64,000 nucleotides of DNA from JAJEFO01 sp965208685 (GCA_965208685.1 CBDBPL010000007.1:744001-808000), one strand, 5' to 3'; shown: positions 1 through 9,593, counted from the first letter of the stretch. Numbers and translations are program-made. Notes: generated by a model not told the origin, from the letters alone.

Positions 1-1
1 G

Positions 2-274
2 GAGGGCATGCAGCTTCTTCAGGACGGGCGGGCGTCGCAGCATGATGCGACAGGCAATCGGCTTGTCCAGTTCGCGGCGGGCGACGTTATCGAGCCAGGC
101 AGCGCATTTGGTACGGCCGCCGCGAACCTCGCGACGATTGCAGAAGCGCCATGCCGCACGCTTGTCCTCACTCCCGCCGGAAAGGAACGCCTCGCAAGGT
201 CAGATCCGAAGCGAGCCCTCGAGCTGTTCGAATACGCACTTGCCAACGTTGCCTCGACACGAGGCATCGGTTGA
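2..274 (+). CDS. C-terminal fragment, cyclic-nucleotide-binding-like domain
   Basis: The frame is open to the window edge, so only the last 90 or so codons are present. The visible residues FAAGDVIEPGSAFG and IAEAPCRTLVLTPAGKERL resemble the end of a cyclic-nucleotide-binding (Crp-like) beta-roll and its following helix. Such domains occur as C-terminal tails of SulP-type anion transporters and in regulators. Which of these the full gene encodes cannot be decided from this fragment. No DNA-binding helix-turn-helix follows before the stop, which slightly favours a transporter tail. Confidence 0.45.
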   Translation, partial: EGMQLLQDGRASQHDATGNRLVQFAAGDVIEPGSAFGTAAANLATIAEAPCRTLVLTPAGKERLARSDPKRALELFEYALANVASTRGIG

Positions 275-367
275 ACGGCCTGTCCGGATCGCCGAGTCAG
301 GCAGACGTGCTTCAGCCTTGTCAGATGAGAAGGGCGCCAAGGCCATGCCCGGCCTTGGCGGATCTGG

Positions 368-1165
368 CTATCCGGATCCCTCGTGCGCCGTCATGGCGTG
401 CACCATGCCGCCGTCAACCGTGATCGTCTCTCCGGTAATGTAGCCCGCTGCGTCGGATGCGAGGAACACGATCACGTCCGCAACGTCGCTTGGTTCGCCG
501 AGTCTTCCGAGAGCCACTCGCCTTGCCATCGCCTGTGCGACGGCTGTCATGTCGTCCTGACGCGACTCGAACATCGCCGTCTTGATGATGCCAGGGTTGA
601 CGGCGTTGACACGAACGCCCTTTGGACCCCAGTCGGCGGCAAGAGCCCGAGTCATTGCGTCTATTGCGCCCTTGGTGGCCGTGTAGGCAACCCGACCGAT
701 CGGGCCTCTCAAGCTTGCGACGGACGAAACGTTGATGATCGATCCTCGACCTCGCTCGATCATTGCCGGGCCCAGGCCGGCCGCCAGCATGAGAAGCGAC
801 CGGACGTTAACGGCGAGTATCCTGTCGAGCTCCGCTTCATCGAGCATTTCCGGTGCGCCCCTGATCGGGAAGCCCGCGTTGTTGACGAGCACGTCCACGC
901 CCCCAACACTGGAAGTCGCAGCCTCCGCCAGGCGCGTGCCCGCTCCGGCCTCCGAAAGATCTGCCGGAATGACGACTGGCTCGTTGCCGAGGCCTGCAGC
1001 AACGCGCTCGAGGTCAGCGACGGTTCGTCCTGTCAGGATCACGCGCGCGCCAGCCTTGTCCAGCGCCTTCGCAGTGGCTTCACCAATTCCCCGGCTTGAA
1101 CCGGTTACAAGGGCCGTTCTCGATTCCAGCGACCTGCTGCAGCGATCATGCTGCGATTCCTGCAT
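368..1165 (-). CDS. SDR family NAD(P)-dependent oxidoreductase
   Basis: A 265-residue classical short-chain dehydrogenase/reductase. Near the N-terminus is the cofactor motif TGSSRGIG, followed by NNAG and then the catalytic YTATK motif with an upstream serine (INVSSVASL). The C-terminus has the usual GYITGETITVDGG. The frame extends further upstream, but the ATG at 1165 is preceded by GGAAGAG at a suitable distance, so it is the preferred start. The family reduces or oxidises hydroxyl and keto groups. The substrate is not readable from the sequence; FabG-like 3-oxoacyl reductase or a sugar/alcohol dehydrogenase are both possible. It stands alone, with no operon partner in view. Confidence 0.88.
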   Translation of the reverse strand: MQESQHDRCSRSLESRTALVTGSSRGIGEATAKALDKAGARVILTGRTVADLERVAAGLGNEPVVIPADLSEAGAGTRLAEAATSSVGGVDVLVNNAGFPIRGAPEMLDEAELDRILAVNVRSLLMLAAGLGPAMIERGRGSIINVSSVASLRGPIGRVAYTATKGAIDAMTRALAADWGPKGVRVNAVNPGIIKTAMFESRQDDMTAVAQAMARRVALGRLGEPSDVADVIVFLASDAAGYITGETITVDGGMVHAMTAHEGSG

Positions 1166-1320
1166 CTTGGTCTCTTCCATGGCTTCGGACTTTTTCGATC
1201 CGCCGGAACGGTAGTCCCGCGTCCGGGCGATGTAAATCAAGTGAATCTCGGTCGGGCCGGGCAATCGCGGCTGCCGCTCAAGGCATTGCCTCGCCCAAGC
1301 GTGGCACTCCTGCTTGAGGC

Positions 1321-1608
1321 GTTGTTCCCGACCCGCTCCCCCGTTCCATTCCGGAGGACGACGTCGAGCACCCGATCCAGGGGATCACAGACCTGGGCTG
1401 CCGTACGGCGACCCTGACCGCCTACGGCGCCGGCCTCCGGGTCTCGGACGTTGTGGCGCTGCAAGTCGCCGACATCCGGGGTGAGGAGGGACTGCTCCGG
1501 ATCCGCAACGGCAAGGCCAGCCAAGAGCGCTTGACCCATCTGCTCGGCCCGGTGCTCGAGGCACCGAGACGGTACGGGAGCATGACCTTGCCGCGTCCCT
1601 CCAACTGA
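1321..1608 (+). pseudogene. Tyrosine recombinase (XerC/D-like integrase) remnant
   Basis: A short open stretch ends at a TGA at 1606-1608. It encodes AYGAGLRVSDVVALQVADI, the characteristic first conserved box of tyrosine recombinases around the catalytic arginine, followed by a decayed beta-hairpin (LLRIRNGKASQERL in place of the usual G-KG-KDR). The upstream core-binding domain and the downstream HxLRH and tyrosine boxes are missing, so this is a fragment. It sits beside a serine recombinase pseudogene and marks the edge of a decayed mobile region. Confidence 0.7.
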
Positions 1609-1769
1609 CTGTTCTGCCAGTACAGGCCTCAATCCAACATAGGGAGCGTCAGGCCAACTCTATCGGGAAGCACCAAAATCTGCGAGGTCACGTGACTGAC
1701 TGATCTTGTCTCCGCTCTGCCTGGTTCATTCAAGATTGCCGCAATCGGCCCAAGTTTCGAAACTTTCAG

Positions 1770-1811
1770 GAGAGTGCCGCCTATCTCGAGCACGAGATAG
1801 GCGGCACTCTC
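1770..1811. repeat. Perfect 19-bp inverted repeat (palindrome copy 1)
   Basis: The left arm 1770-1788 starts GAGAGTGCCGCC. The right arm 1793-1811 is its exact reverse complement, and the loop is AGCA. No T-run follows, so it is not a standard Rho-independent terminator. It lies about 140 bases upstream of the serine recombinase start and is related to the palindrome at 3920-3963, with paired substitutions in the arms. Confidence 0.9.
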
Positions 1812-1949
1812 GATGAGTGGAAATTGGGCAGGCATGAAACGGTGCAGCGCGACAATGCTGCAACCCTTTCGAACTTCAAGCCGCCGGGGACATCCTCGCG
1901 TGCAGGCGGTTTCGGCCAACCGTCCCTCAACCAGCGCGGGAGTGGCTTG

Positions 1950-2931
1950 ATGGCCAAAACAGGTGCCTTGCATGGATATGCGCGCGTCTCCACGGGCGAA
2001 CAGACGCTGGAATCGCAACTTCGCGAGTTCAAGGCGGCGGGCTGCGAGACCGTTGCCGAGGAGCGCGCCTCCGGCGGCGACCCGTCACGTCCGGTCCTGG
2101 CCGACCGTCTCGACCGTCTGGCCGCTGGCGACTTGCTCGTCGTCGTCCGGCTCGACCGCCTTGGCCGGTCCCTGCTGCACCTGCTCGAGACGATCACCGC
2201 CCTTCAGGCCCGGGGCGTCTATTTCCGGTCGCTGGGGGATCCGGTCGACACCGCGTCGCCGCAGGGCCGTTTCACGCTGCAGATCCTGGGCGCGATGGCC
2301 GAGTTCGAGCGGGCGCTGATCCGTGAGCGCACCATGTCGGGCCTTGCCGCCGCCCGCGCCGAAGGCCGCATAGGCGGCAATCCGGGGCTGGTGTCGGGCG
2401 ACCGCGCGACGCTGTTGCGCCTTCGCCTGGCGCGCCGGGACGCGTTCCTGGAGCGCCTGAACCGCAGCGCAGGCGACTGGGCGCCGGACGTGCGCAGGCT
2501 GCGTCCCGAATGCCCTGGCAGGACGTGCTGGCGTCGTGAATTCGCGCCTGCCGGACTCGCGGCGCTGGAATCAGCAGCGCCTGGTGCGCGCGGCCAGGGC
2601 CTACGTCGCCGAGGGACTGCTGCCTGAGACCGTTCTGGAACGGGCGTCGGGACGACAAAAAGACGACCGCCTGCCGGTCCTGGTTGCCGCGATGCGGGCG
2701 GCGCGTCCGGACGTCACCCTGCAGGAGATGTGCGACATGCTCGAGGAGATGCACGTTCCGACGCCCCGCGGACGCGCGACCTGGTATCCGTCCTCCGTCA
2801 AGGCGCTCCTCGAACGGGCGGATCGACTGGGGCTTGCGTCTCAGCCGGCGTCGGCGAGCACTCTCGGCAGCGTCGACCAAGTTGGGATGGACCCAATGTC
2901 CGCAACGGGCGGCTCGCGACATCATCCTTAA
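1950..2931 (+). pseudogene. Serine recombinase (resolvase/invertase family), frameshifted
   Basis: The ATG at 1950 has GGGAG upstream. The N-terminal catalytic domain is complete: YARVSTGEQTLESQL holds the nucleophilic serine, then VVRLDRLGRSL and GAMAEFERALIRERT. The C-terminal half, including a TPRG-TRWYPSSVKALL-type recombinase DNA-binding region, continues only after two reading-frame changes near 2515 and 2536, each consistent with a one-base loss. The product would therefore be truncated after roughly 190 residues. It reads toward the convergent EamA gene, overlapping its end by 4 bases, and lies between the two related palindromes. The catalytic domain might still fold; function is doubtful. 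Confidence 0.85.
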
Positions 2932-3860
2932 GGCGCGGTGATGGGCGGGGGATTTCGCCGCTTTCCTGAAAGCGCATTTCCGGCGATCGCCGCGAGCAGC
3001 AATGCACCGCCGATCAGAGTGTTGAGGCTCGCCGTTTCGCCAAGGAAGAACCAGACCCAAATCGGGGCAAGCAGGACCTCGGCCAGGGACAGCAAGGCCA
3101 GTTCTGCAGCCGGCAGACTGCGCGACCCAAGCGTGTAGAGGATCAGGCCTGCCCCTACCTGAAAGACCCCCATGCCCATCGCAACACCACCATCGTGCAC
3201 GCTGAGTGCGACAGACAGACCCAGGAACTGGCATGTTCCAAACGTGATGATGATGGCGAAGAGGCCTGACAGGAACACCGCCGGCAGCATTTCTCCAGTC
3301 CGCCCCCAACGCAACGCCACAGTGAAGACGGCAAAGCCAAGCGCCGATCCAAGAGCGGCAAGGCTGCCTTTCAGGGCAACTCCACCGGACTTGTCGGCAA
3401 CCATGATGGCGATGCCGCCAATGGCGACCACAATCGCAATCCAGGTTGCGACGCGCACGGATTCGCGCAGTGCAATCCACCCAAGAATCGCGGCCATGAA
3501 AGGGGCCGTCGCAAAGAGCAGCATTGCATTTGCCACGGAGGTCGTCTGGATCGAATAGATCCCGCCGGAATAGGCGGCCACCAGCGCCAACCCGGCGATG
3601 ACGGCGGGAAAGCCGATGCGCCGGACTTGGGCAAACGGGCTTTCGCCTGACCGTACGCGAATGACGATGTAGAGAAACAGCGACAGGCTGATCGACCTGT
3701 AGAGCAGGATTTGCCAGACCACGGCCTCTTCGATCAGGCGAATGCCCAGCCCAACGGTTGACCAGAGGACCCCGGCCGCGAAGACAAAGAGCACACCGTA
3801 CTTGTGGCTCTCCGCCGTGGAACAGGGAGGGTGTGCGACTGGCATCCAGGGTCCATCCAA
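2928..3860 (-). CDS. EamA/RhaT-type DMT superfamily transporter
   Basis: A 310-residue hydrophobic protein with the ten-helix, two-EamA-repeat layout of the drug/metabolite transporter superfamily. The two repeats begin near GVLFVFAAGVLWSTVG and KGSLAALGSALGFAVF. The second ends in the typical LLAPIWVWFFLGE. It probably exports metabolites or amino-acid-like compounds across the inner membrane; no substrate can be inferred. It is the only intact gene between two related palindromes and converges with a broken serine recombinase, so it may have been passenger cargo. The start at 3860 is the longest option, and an internal ATG at 3845 is also possible. Confidence 0.88.
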   Translation of the reverse strand: MDGPWMPVAHPPCSTAESHKYGVLFVFAAGVLWSTVGLGIRLIEEAVVWQILLYRSISLSLFLYIVIRVRSGESPFAQVRRIGFPAVIAGLALVAAYSGGIYSIQTTSVANAMLLFATAPFMAAILGWIALRESVRVATWIAIVVAIGGIAIMVADKSGGVALKGSLAALGSALGFAVFTVALRWGRTGEMLPAVFLSGLFAIIITFGTCQFLGLSVALSVHDGGVAMGMGVFQVGAGLILYTLGSRSLPAAELALLSLAEVLLAPIWVWFFLGETASLNTLIGGALLLAAIAGNALSGKRRNPPPITAP

Positions 3861-3919
3861 TGGCTATGCGGAGTAGAATGACCTCGCCAAGGCGACCCCT
3901 CTCCCACATTTGCGACATT

Positions 3920-3963
3920 GGAGAGTACCGCCTGTCTCGTGCACGAGACAGGCGGTACTCTCC
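3920..3963. repeat. Perfect 44-base palindrome (copy 2)
   Basis: 3920-3941 and 3942-3963 are exact reverse complements with no loop. Compared with 1770-1811, the arms differ at two positions, and each change is matched by the compensating change in the other arm. The centre differs by one base (TGCA versus AGCA). The palindrome lies exactly where the pRiA4b ORF-3 remnant on the other side stops being recognisable. Confidence 0.9.
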
Positions 3964-4526
3964 CGATTGCTACCGGTTGGAGCGACAGTTGCCGGGCGGG
4001 GTTTGCACCCGCTGGGGATCGGCGCCTTTCCACGGCGCCAAGCAAGGTCGGGTATGTGGCACTCATCCGCTTGATCGCGGAGGAAGCCGACCTTCCGGTT
4101 CAACTCGACATTCACGACTGTTGCGGCGGAGACCTGTTGTCGATTGTCGAGTCTGCTGTTCGTACGCACAATTCACGCGGGGCGAGACGCGGTTCTTGCG
4201 TGACGCGATCAATCTTCCTGGACGCCGACCGACGTGGCCATCAACCGGAAGGGTGCGCTCGTGCAGGACCGGAAATCCGAAAGGGGAACGTTCACTGGCT
4301 GGCGGTGCAGACATGGCCCGGCGTACACGACGCCCCGGACGCTGAACTGAAAGAGGTGGATCGCTTCCCATACCATCGCCACCTGGAGCACGCCGTGAAG
4401 TTCGTGCAGCGACATGGTGTACGGCACAAGAACGCGCCGCCAAATCATGGGGCTGATCCCAAGCAGCCTGACCTTCAGCTGCAGAAGAACCGATCCAGTC
4501 TCCGGCGCGGTCCGGGCATCCGTCAT
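3964..4526 (-). pseudogene. Plasmid pRiA4b ORF-3-like protein remnant
   Basis: The N-terminal ~85 residues, including VLLQLKVRLLGISPMIWRRV and LHELHGVLQVAMVWE, match the start of the pRiA4b ORF-3 family, which is often carried by insertion sequences and plasmids. After PVNVPLSDFR the frame is lost. Later family-like pieces appear in other frames, for example a decayed cysteine/proline-rich end near 3970-4030. Several frameshifts make it non-functional. The recognisable part stops at the 3920-3963 palindrome. Confidence 0.65.
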
Positions 4527-4824
4527 GCAACAAGGTCACAGGTGGCGCTCCACAATGCCAGCGGCGGATTGACCCCGGAGATTCTGGTGGTTCCCATGGA
4601 GGATCTGAACCGGCGTGGAGCAGAGGCGGTGATCCCGTCGAGGCGGAACCGGACGGAGTCCCGGAAGCATGAGCGGAAAATTCGCGGGTCGTGGCGCCAG
4701 GTCGAGAAATTCCTCTCGAAAACCAAGAAATTCAGGGCGGTGGCGACGCGATGCGACAGGACGGACGAGAGCTTCGCGGCGAGAATTCATCTCCTTGCCG
4801 GAGTGAGCGCGGCAGCACGATTGT

Positions 4825-6336
4825 CTACGGACCCAGGTATTCGGGAAGTGTTTCCGGCCTGGGATAAAGTACGTTCATTGGAACGGATCTTCCGTCCGAT
4901 TGGACGAGACGGACATGCTTGCGCGTCATCAGCCTGGGCCTGACGACACCGCACGAATGCGAAATGACCTGCACTTCCCTGATCATCTTCCTGCAGTAGC
5001 TTGCAACCCTGACCGACTTCTCGGCGGGATTCAGGCCTTTCTGAAGCCTGGCATTGTGCGTCGTGATTCCGGTGGGGCAGGTGTTCCTGTTGCACTTGAG
5101 GGATTGAATGCACCCGAGCGCGAACATGAACCCGCGTGCGGACGTGACGAAGTCCGCGCCCGTGGCAAGCGCCCATCCAACTTCCGCGGGAGTGACCAGC
5201 TTGCCCGAGGCTATGACACGGATCCGATCGCGCAATCCGTACCTGTGCAACGTGTCGGACAATGTCGGAAGCGCTTCCTTCACGGGCAGCCCGACATTGT
5301 CGATCAACGGCATCGGAGCGGCGCCCGTTCCGCCGTCTCCGCCGTCGACCGCGATGAAGTCCGGTGCGCTCTCGATCCCGCGATCGTGAATCTCGATGCA
5401 CATCTCTTCCAGCCAGTCGACGTCGCCAACAACCGACTTGAACCCCGCGGGCTTGCCGGAGATGTCCCGGATGTGCCCGATCATGTCGAGTAGCTGTGAG
5501 ACCGTCCTGATTTCCGGGTGCCGGTTGGGAGAGATCGAATCCTTTCCTTCCTTGATTCCCCGGATCTCGGCGATTTCCGCCGTGACCTTTGCTCCGGGCA
5601 GAATGCCCCCCTTGCCCGGTTTCGCGCCCTGGCTGAGCTTCAGTTCGAACATCCGGACCGATTCATGCGCCGCCACTTCCCTGAGCCTGTCATCGCTCAG
5701 GCTTCCGTCGGGGTTGCGGACGCCGTACTTCGCGGTTCCGATCTGGAAGACGATGTCGCATCCCCCCTCAAGGTGATGAGGCGACAGGCCGCCTTCGCCG
5801 GTGTTGAGCCAGCAGCCGGCCCGCGCCGCGCCACGCGACAGCGCCCTGACGGCCGGCGTGGACAGGGCGCCGTAGCTCATCCCGGAGATGTTGAAGAAGG
5901 ACGGAGCAATGTACGGATTCCGGCAATACGGACCGATTTCCATCGGCACCATGTCGACGGCGTCTTCGGTCAGGGTGGGGAAGGCGCAGTTGACGAAGAT
6001 GACCGAACCTGTCGCCGTCAGGTTCTTTGTCGATCCGAATGCCACCGTGTTGTTGGACTCCCGCGCAGAGCGGTCGACCCATTCGCGTTCGGCGCGGTTG
6101 AACGGCATCTCCTCCCGGTCCATGGCAAAGAAGTACTGGCGGAAGAATTCGCCAAGCATCGAGAAGACATACCGGAACCGCCCGATGACTGGATAGTTCC
6201 TCCTGACCGCGTCGCGGGTCTGGGAGATGTCCATGACAAAGAGAGCGACTGCGATGGCGGCGCCAAGGCCGATGCAAAAGATGAACAGTGCGGAGAAGAA
6301 CTGCAGTCCACCGGCCAGCAAGCTGTCAACAAACAT
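4825..6336 (-). CDS. FMN-binding glutamate synthase family protein
   Basis: A 503-residue membrane-anchored relative of the glutamate synthase large-subunit FMN domain. One or two hydrophobic segments lie in the first 35 residues (LQFFSALFIFCIGLGAAIAV). The flavin-barrel signatures follow: ISGMSYGALS, TGEGGLSPHH, GAKPGKGGILPG, VDGGDGGTGAAP. The 3Fe-4S cysteines are in CIQSLKCNRNTCPTGI. It lacks the glutaminase domain of true GltB. The ATG at 6336 is chosen because AGGAG precedes it by about seven bases, although the frame continues 15 codons further. The physiological reaction of this stand-alone family is not established; an FMN/Fe-S oxidoreductase role is likely. Confidence 0.9.
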   Translation of the reverse strand: MFVDSLLAGGLQFFSALFIFCIGLGAAIAVALFVMDISQTRDAVRRNYPVIGRFRYVFSMLGEFFRQYFFAMDREEMPFNRAEREWVDRSARESNNTVAFGSTKNLTATGSVIFVNCAFPTLTEDAVDMVPMEIGPYCRNPYIAPSFFNISGMSYGALSTPAVRALSRGAARAGCWLNTGEGGLSPHHLEGGCDIVFQIGTAKYGVRNPDGSLSDDRLREVAAHESVRMFELKLSQGAKPGKGGILPGAKVTAEIAEIRGIKEGKDSISPNRHPEIRTVSQLLDMIGHIRDISGKPAGFKSVVGDVDWLEEMCIEIHDRGIESAPDFIAVDGGDGGTGAAPMPLIDNVGLPVKEALPTLSDTLHRYGLRDRIRVIASGKLVTPAEVGWALATGADFVTSARGFMFALGCIQSLKCNRNTCPTGITTHNARLQKGLNPAEKSVRVASYCRKMIREVQVISHSCGVVRPRLMTRKHVRLVQSDGRSVPMNVLYPRPETLPEYLGP

Positions 6337-6526
6337 GAGATTGCTCCTATGGATGAACCTCGCCATGAACAGGCCGGCCACAAGGATGTCTAGGAGAAAG
6401 CACCCGATTGCTCAATGCCACGGAAATCTCCGGCTCCGTGGGGAACAGATTCACCGGGCCGCGTTCCGGAGGCCATGGAGCCGTGGTTCCCACTCTTGGC
6501 GTCCCGGTCTCTTCAGCGCGGCGAAC

Positions 6527-7219
6527 ATGGATCGGGAGATGGAACGGCTGGTCGGGTGGGACATCGGTTCGTCGAGCCGTCCCGGTGAGTCCGAGAGTGT
6601 TCCTGATCCACATGTCGCCGGGTTGCCTGGGCAGGACGCGGAACGGTATACGGCTGATTGCTGGTTGGTCACGAGTGTAATTTCCCGACTCTCAGAATCG
6701 CAGGAACCGGATGTGACGGTGGCCTTGTCCGAAGAGATCGCCTCCTGGGACGGCAAGTCCGCTGCCGCTCTGCAATCGACCTATGATCGCCACTGCGCGG
6801 AAGAGGGCTTCGTCGCAACGATCCTGGGCCATGTCGCAGATGTCGACTTGCAACGGGCGGCAACCTGGCTGCTGAAGAAGCATCTGGAGGCCGGAAATTC
6901 CCTGAGCTCCTCCGGTTGCCGCGCCGTGCTCGGCGCGCTGTCCGTTCAGGACCACTGGGAAAGCAAGTTGCATGTTCTCCAATGCCTTCCCTACCTGGAC
7001 ATTCCTGAGAACGAGACCGCCGGGCTCGAGAGGTTTCTGGAAGCCTGTCTCGAGAACGACAACAAGTTCGTGAGGGCGTGGGCCTATAGCGGGTTCAACG
7101 AACTGTCGCTGCGCTTTCCGCGATACCGGGACAGAGTGGACGGCATGCTTGCCCGCGCCGGCGTGTCGGAAGCGGCGTCGGTTCGGGCAAGGATTCGCAA
7201 CATCCAGAGACGGCGCTGA
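6527..7219 (+). CDS. Hypothetical protein, helical-repeat (HEAT-like) composition
   Basis: About 230 residues with short paired helices rich in leucine and alanine (for example LQRAATWLLKKHLEAG, SKLHVLQCLPYL, VRAWAYSGFNEL). This suggests an ARM/HEAT-like solenoid such as those in DNA-alkylation-repair-like or lyase-like repeat proteins. No catalytic motif is visible. The start at 6527 is uncertain because the frame is open further upstream and no strong ribosome-binding site stands out; 6539 is an alternative. It diverges from the FMN glutamate-synthase-like gene. I do not recognise a named family. Confidence 0.6.
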   Translation: MDREMERLVGWDIGSSSRPGESESVPDPHVAGLPGQDAERYTADCWLVTSVISRLSESQEPDVTVALSEEIASWDGKSAAALQSTYDRHCAEEGFVATILGHVADVDLQRAATWLLKKHLEAGNSLSSSGCRAVLGALSVQDHWESKLHVLQCLPYLDIPENETAGLERFLEACLENDNKFVRAWAYSGFNELSLRFPRYRDRVDGMLARAGVSEAASVRARIRNIQRRR

Positions 7220-7237
7220 GATGCGGACTGCCGTTCG

Positions 7238-7420
7238 CCCGGCTCGGGCATCCGATCGCCGAGGCCGCGCTCTCCGAGGATGTGGCGTGGGTTGCGGGCG
7301 TCGTCGCCGAGCTTGCGGCGGAGCTTGGTGACGGCGCTCCGCGCCGCCTGAAGGTCACCCTTGCCCGGACCCCAGACCCGGCGCTGCAGGGCATCGAACG
7401 TCGTGCCGCCGCCGTAGGCG
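7238..7420 (-). pseudogene. Winged-helix (OmpR/PhoB-type) DNA-binding domain remnant
   Basis: On the minus strand the residues AVTKLRRKLGDDARNPRHIL and GERGLGDRMPEPGE match the recognition helix and wing of OmpR-type response-regulator effector domains (usual pattern V-KLRRKLGDD--NPRYI---GVGYRM). The preceding receiver or sensor part is absent, and the reading continues into unrelated sequence at both ends. It occupies part of the gap between the HEAT-like gene and dnaB. I see nothing recognisable in the rest of that gap, 7421-7931. Confidence 0.55.
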
Positions 7421-7931
7421 GAAACGGGGCATGTTCGGGATACGTGCAAGAAGTTGCCATGGCATTCAGCCAGCCTCATGCCGCCAATTGCGGCGAACGT
7501 GGCTTCAACGGCACGGGCAGCTGCTCCATTTCCGGAAAGTAACTGCCAAATCGCCGGATGTGCTCCCTTTTGTAAGGGAACCGCCAAATTCCATGGGGTC
7601 ATTTGGCATGCGCATGCGGATGCCTGATGCGGTTGCCGAAATGCAAGGTTGAACAGGTCAGAACGGAGACAAGACCAGTCAGTCGCAAGTCCGCACGGAA
7701 CTTGGTGCTGCCCAGGAAGCAAGGCGCGGAAGCGCAGGGGAGGGACGAGCGTAGATGAGTGCTTGACCCCGTTCCGCACGTGCAAGCGCCGAAACGCCTG
7801 CATTTCGAGGCGCCGGCGGGCCGGGAACCATGGTACACCCAAGCGATGGAACAATGGACGGGGGCTGCGCCCCGCCGTTTCGATGGATTCAGAAGTCGCC
7901 GTGGATGGCACGTTCCCCTGCGCCCACGCCC

Positions 7932-9419
7932 CTACGCAGGATCAAGGGCCTCGTTCTGCCAGGGCTTTGCAAGGTTCGAGAACCGCGTGAAACGCCCGTC
8001 GAACGCCAGCTCCACCGTTCCGACGGGGCCGTGGCGCTGCTTGCCGATGATGATCTCGGCGCGGTTGTGGACCCGTTCCATCTCCTCCTGCCACTTCGCC
8101 ATGGCTTCGCCGTCGTGGTCGCCGGGCTTCTCGCGTTCCTTGTAGTACTCCTCCCGAAACACGAACATCACCACGTCGGCGTCCTGCTCGATCGAGCCCG
8201 ATTCCCGCAGGTCGCTGAGCAGCGGCCGCTTGTCCTCGCGGGATTCGACCTGGCGGCTCAGCTGGCTGAGCGCGATCACGGGGATCTCCAGCTCCTTGGC
8301 GATCGCCTTCAGGCTCTGGGTGATCTCCGACACCTCGTTGACCCGGCTGTCCCGGACCGTCGACGCCCGCACGAGCTGCAGGTAGTCGACGACCAGCGCG
8401 TCCAGCCCGTGCTCCCGCTTCAGCCGCCGCGCGCGCACGGCCAGCTGGCCGATGGGAAGGGCCGGCGTGTCGTCGATGTACAGCGGGCAGGCCTCGAGCC
8501 TCTTGGCCGCCTCGACGAACCGGCGGAACTCGGGCTCGTCCATGTCCCCGCTGCGCACGCGCTCGGACGGTATTTCCGACGCCTCCGACAGGATGCGGGC
8601 GGCCAGCTGCTCGGCCGACATCTCCAGCGAGAAGAAGCCGACGACGCCGCCGTCGACCGTCTCCTCGCGGCCTTCGGGCGAGGCCTCCCTGCGGTAGGCG
8701 CTGGCGATGCTGAACGCGATGTTCGTCGCCAGCGACGTCTTGCCCATCGACGGACGCCCGGCAAGGACGAGCAGGTCCGACCTGTGCAGCCCGCCGATCC
8801 TCCGGTCGAGGTCCGCGAAGCCGGTGGAGAGCCCGGCCAGCCCGCCGTCCCGCCTGTAGGCGGCGGCGGCCACGTCGACGGCCGTCGTCAGGGCCGCCAG
8901 GAAGGACCGGAACCCGGCAGAGGACCGGCCCGACTCGGCCACTTCGTAGAGCGCCTGCTCGGCTTCCGAGATCTGTTCCGCAGGCTCCGTCGCGACGTCC
9001 ACGCTCGCGGCCTTCTCCGTGATGTCCCTGCCGATCTGCATGAGCTCGCGCCGGATAGAGAGGTCACGGATCATCTGCGCGTAGTCCCGTGCCGCAAATG
9101 GCGAGATCGCCGACCCGGCCAGCCTGGCCAGGTACGCCGGCCCCCCGAGCTCCTTCAGTCCAGCATCGTCCTCGAGGAAGGCCTTCAGGGTGATCGGGGA
9201 GGCCAGCGTGTTCTTCGAGATGCGGCTCTTCGCCACCTCGAAGATCCGGCCATGCACAGGGTCGTGGAAATCCGTTGCCGAGACCAGGGCCGCAATCCGG
9301 TCGAAGACGTCGTTGTTGGTCAGGATCGCGCCCAGAAGCTGCTGCTCGGCCTCGACGTTGTGCGGAACGGAGTCCCGCGTTTCCGCCCCCGCCTGCCTGA
9401 TCTGGGTCACTTCGTTCAT
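7932..9419 (-). CDS. dnaB: Replicative DNA helicase DnaB
   Basis: A 495-residue hexameric replicative helicase that unwinds DNA at the fork and contacts primase. The N-terminal primase-interaction domain begins with PHNVEAEQQLLGAIL. The RecA-type ATPase carries Walker A GRPSMGKTSLA near residue 220, a DALVVDYLQLV Walker B region, and the ALSQLSRQVE and DLRESGSIEQDADVV motifs. Length is normal. The ATG at 9419 has a purine-rich GGAGGCAAGGGCAGG upstream. It is transcribed alone; pyrE lies 174 bases further upstream in the same direction. Confidence 0.97.
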   Translation of the reverse strand: MNEVTQIRQAGAETRDSVPHNVEAEQQLLGAILTNNDVFDRIAALVSATDFHDPVHGRIFEVAKSRISKNTLASPITLKAFLEDDAGLKELGGPAYLARLAGSAISPFAARDYAQMIRDLSIRRELMQIGRDITEKAASVDVATEPAEQISEAEQALYEVAESGRSSAGFRSFLAALTTAVDVAAAAYRRDGGLAGLSTGFADLDRRIGGLHRSDLLVLAGRPSMGKTSLATNIAFSIASAYRREASPEGREETVDGGVVGFFSLEMSAEQLAARILSEASEIPSERVRSGDMDEPEFRRFVEAAKRLEACPLYIDDTPALPIGQLAVRARRLKREHGLDALVVDYLQLVRASTVRDSRVNEVSEITQSLKAIAKELEIPVIALSQLSRQVESREDKRPLLSDLRESGSIEQDADVVMFVFREEYYKEREKPGDHDGEAMAKWQEEMERVHNRAEIIIGKQRHGPVGTVELAFDGRFTRFSNLAKPWQNEALDPA

Positions 9420-9593
9420 GCCTGCCCTTGCCTCCGGTCACCATTGATTCGTCGAGTGCCAGCGTATCTAACCAGTGCGCCCGCGCACGGTCGATCTGGA
9501 AATCATGTGGATTGCCTGTGGATGCGCATCGCGCCGCATCATATTGAGGCCAGACGGTGGTCGAGGTCAATACCTTGTGTTCAAATTTGCCAA

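Noticed and set aside
1770..1811. Palindrome as a Rho-independent terminator
   Set aside because: No T-run on either side, and no gene ends here in a suitable position.
2272..3918. Long minus-strand frame spanning the recombinase and EamA region
   Set aside because: It is a different frame from the EamA protein and lacks motifs; the EamA frame is the real gene.
7560..7931. Possible further repeat copy upstream of dnaB
   Set aside because: Only short chance matches to the A/B/C repeat; not enough to call.
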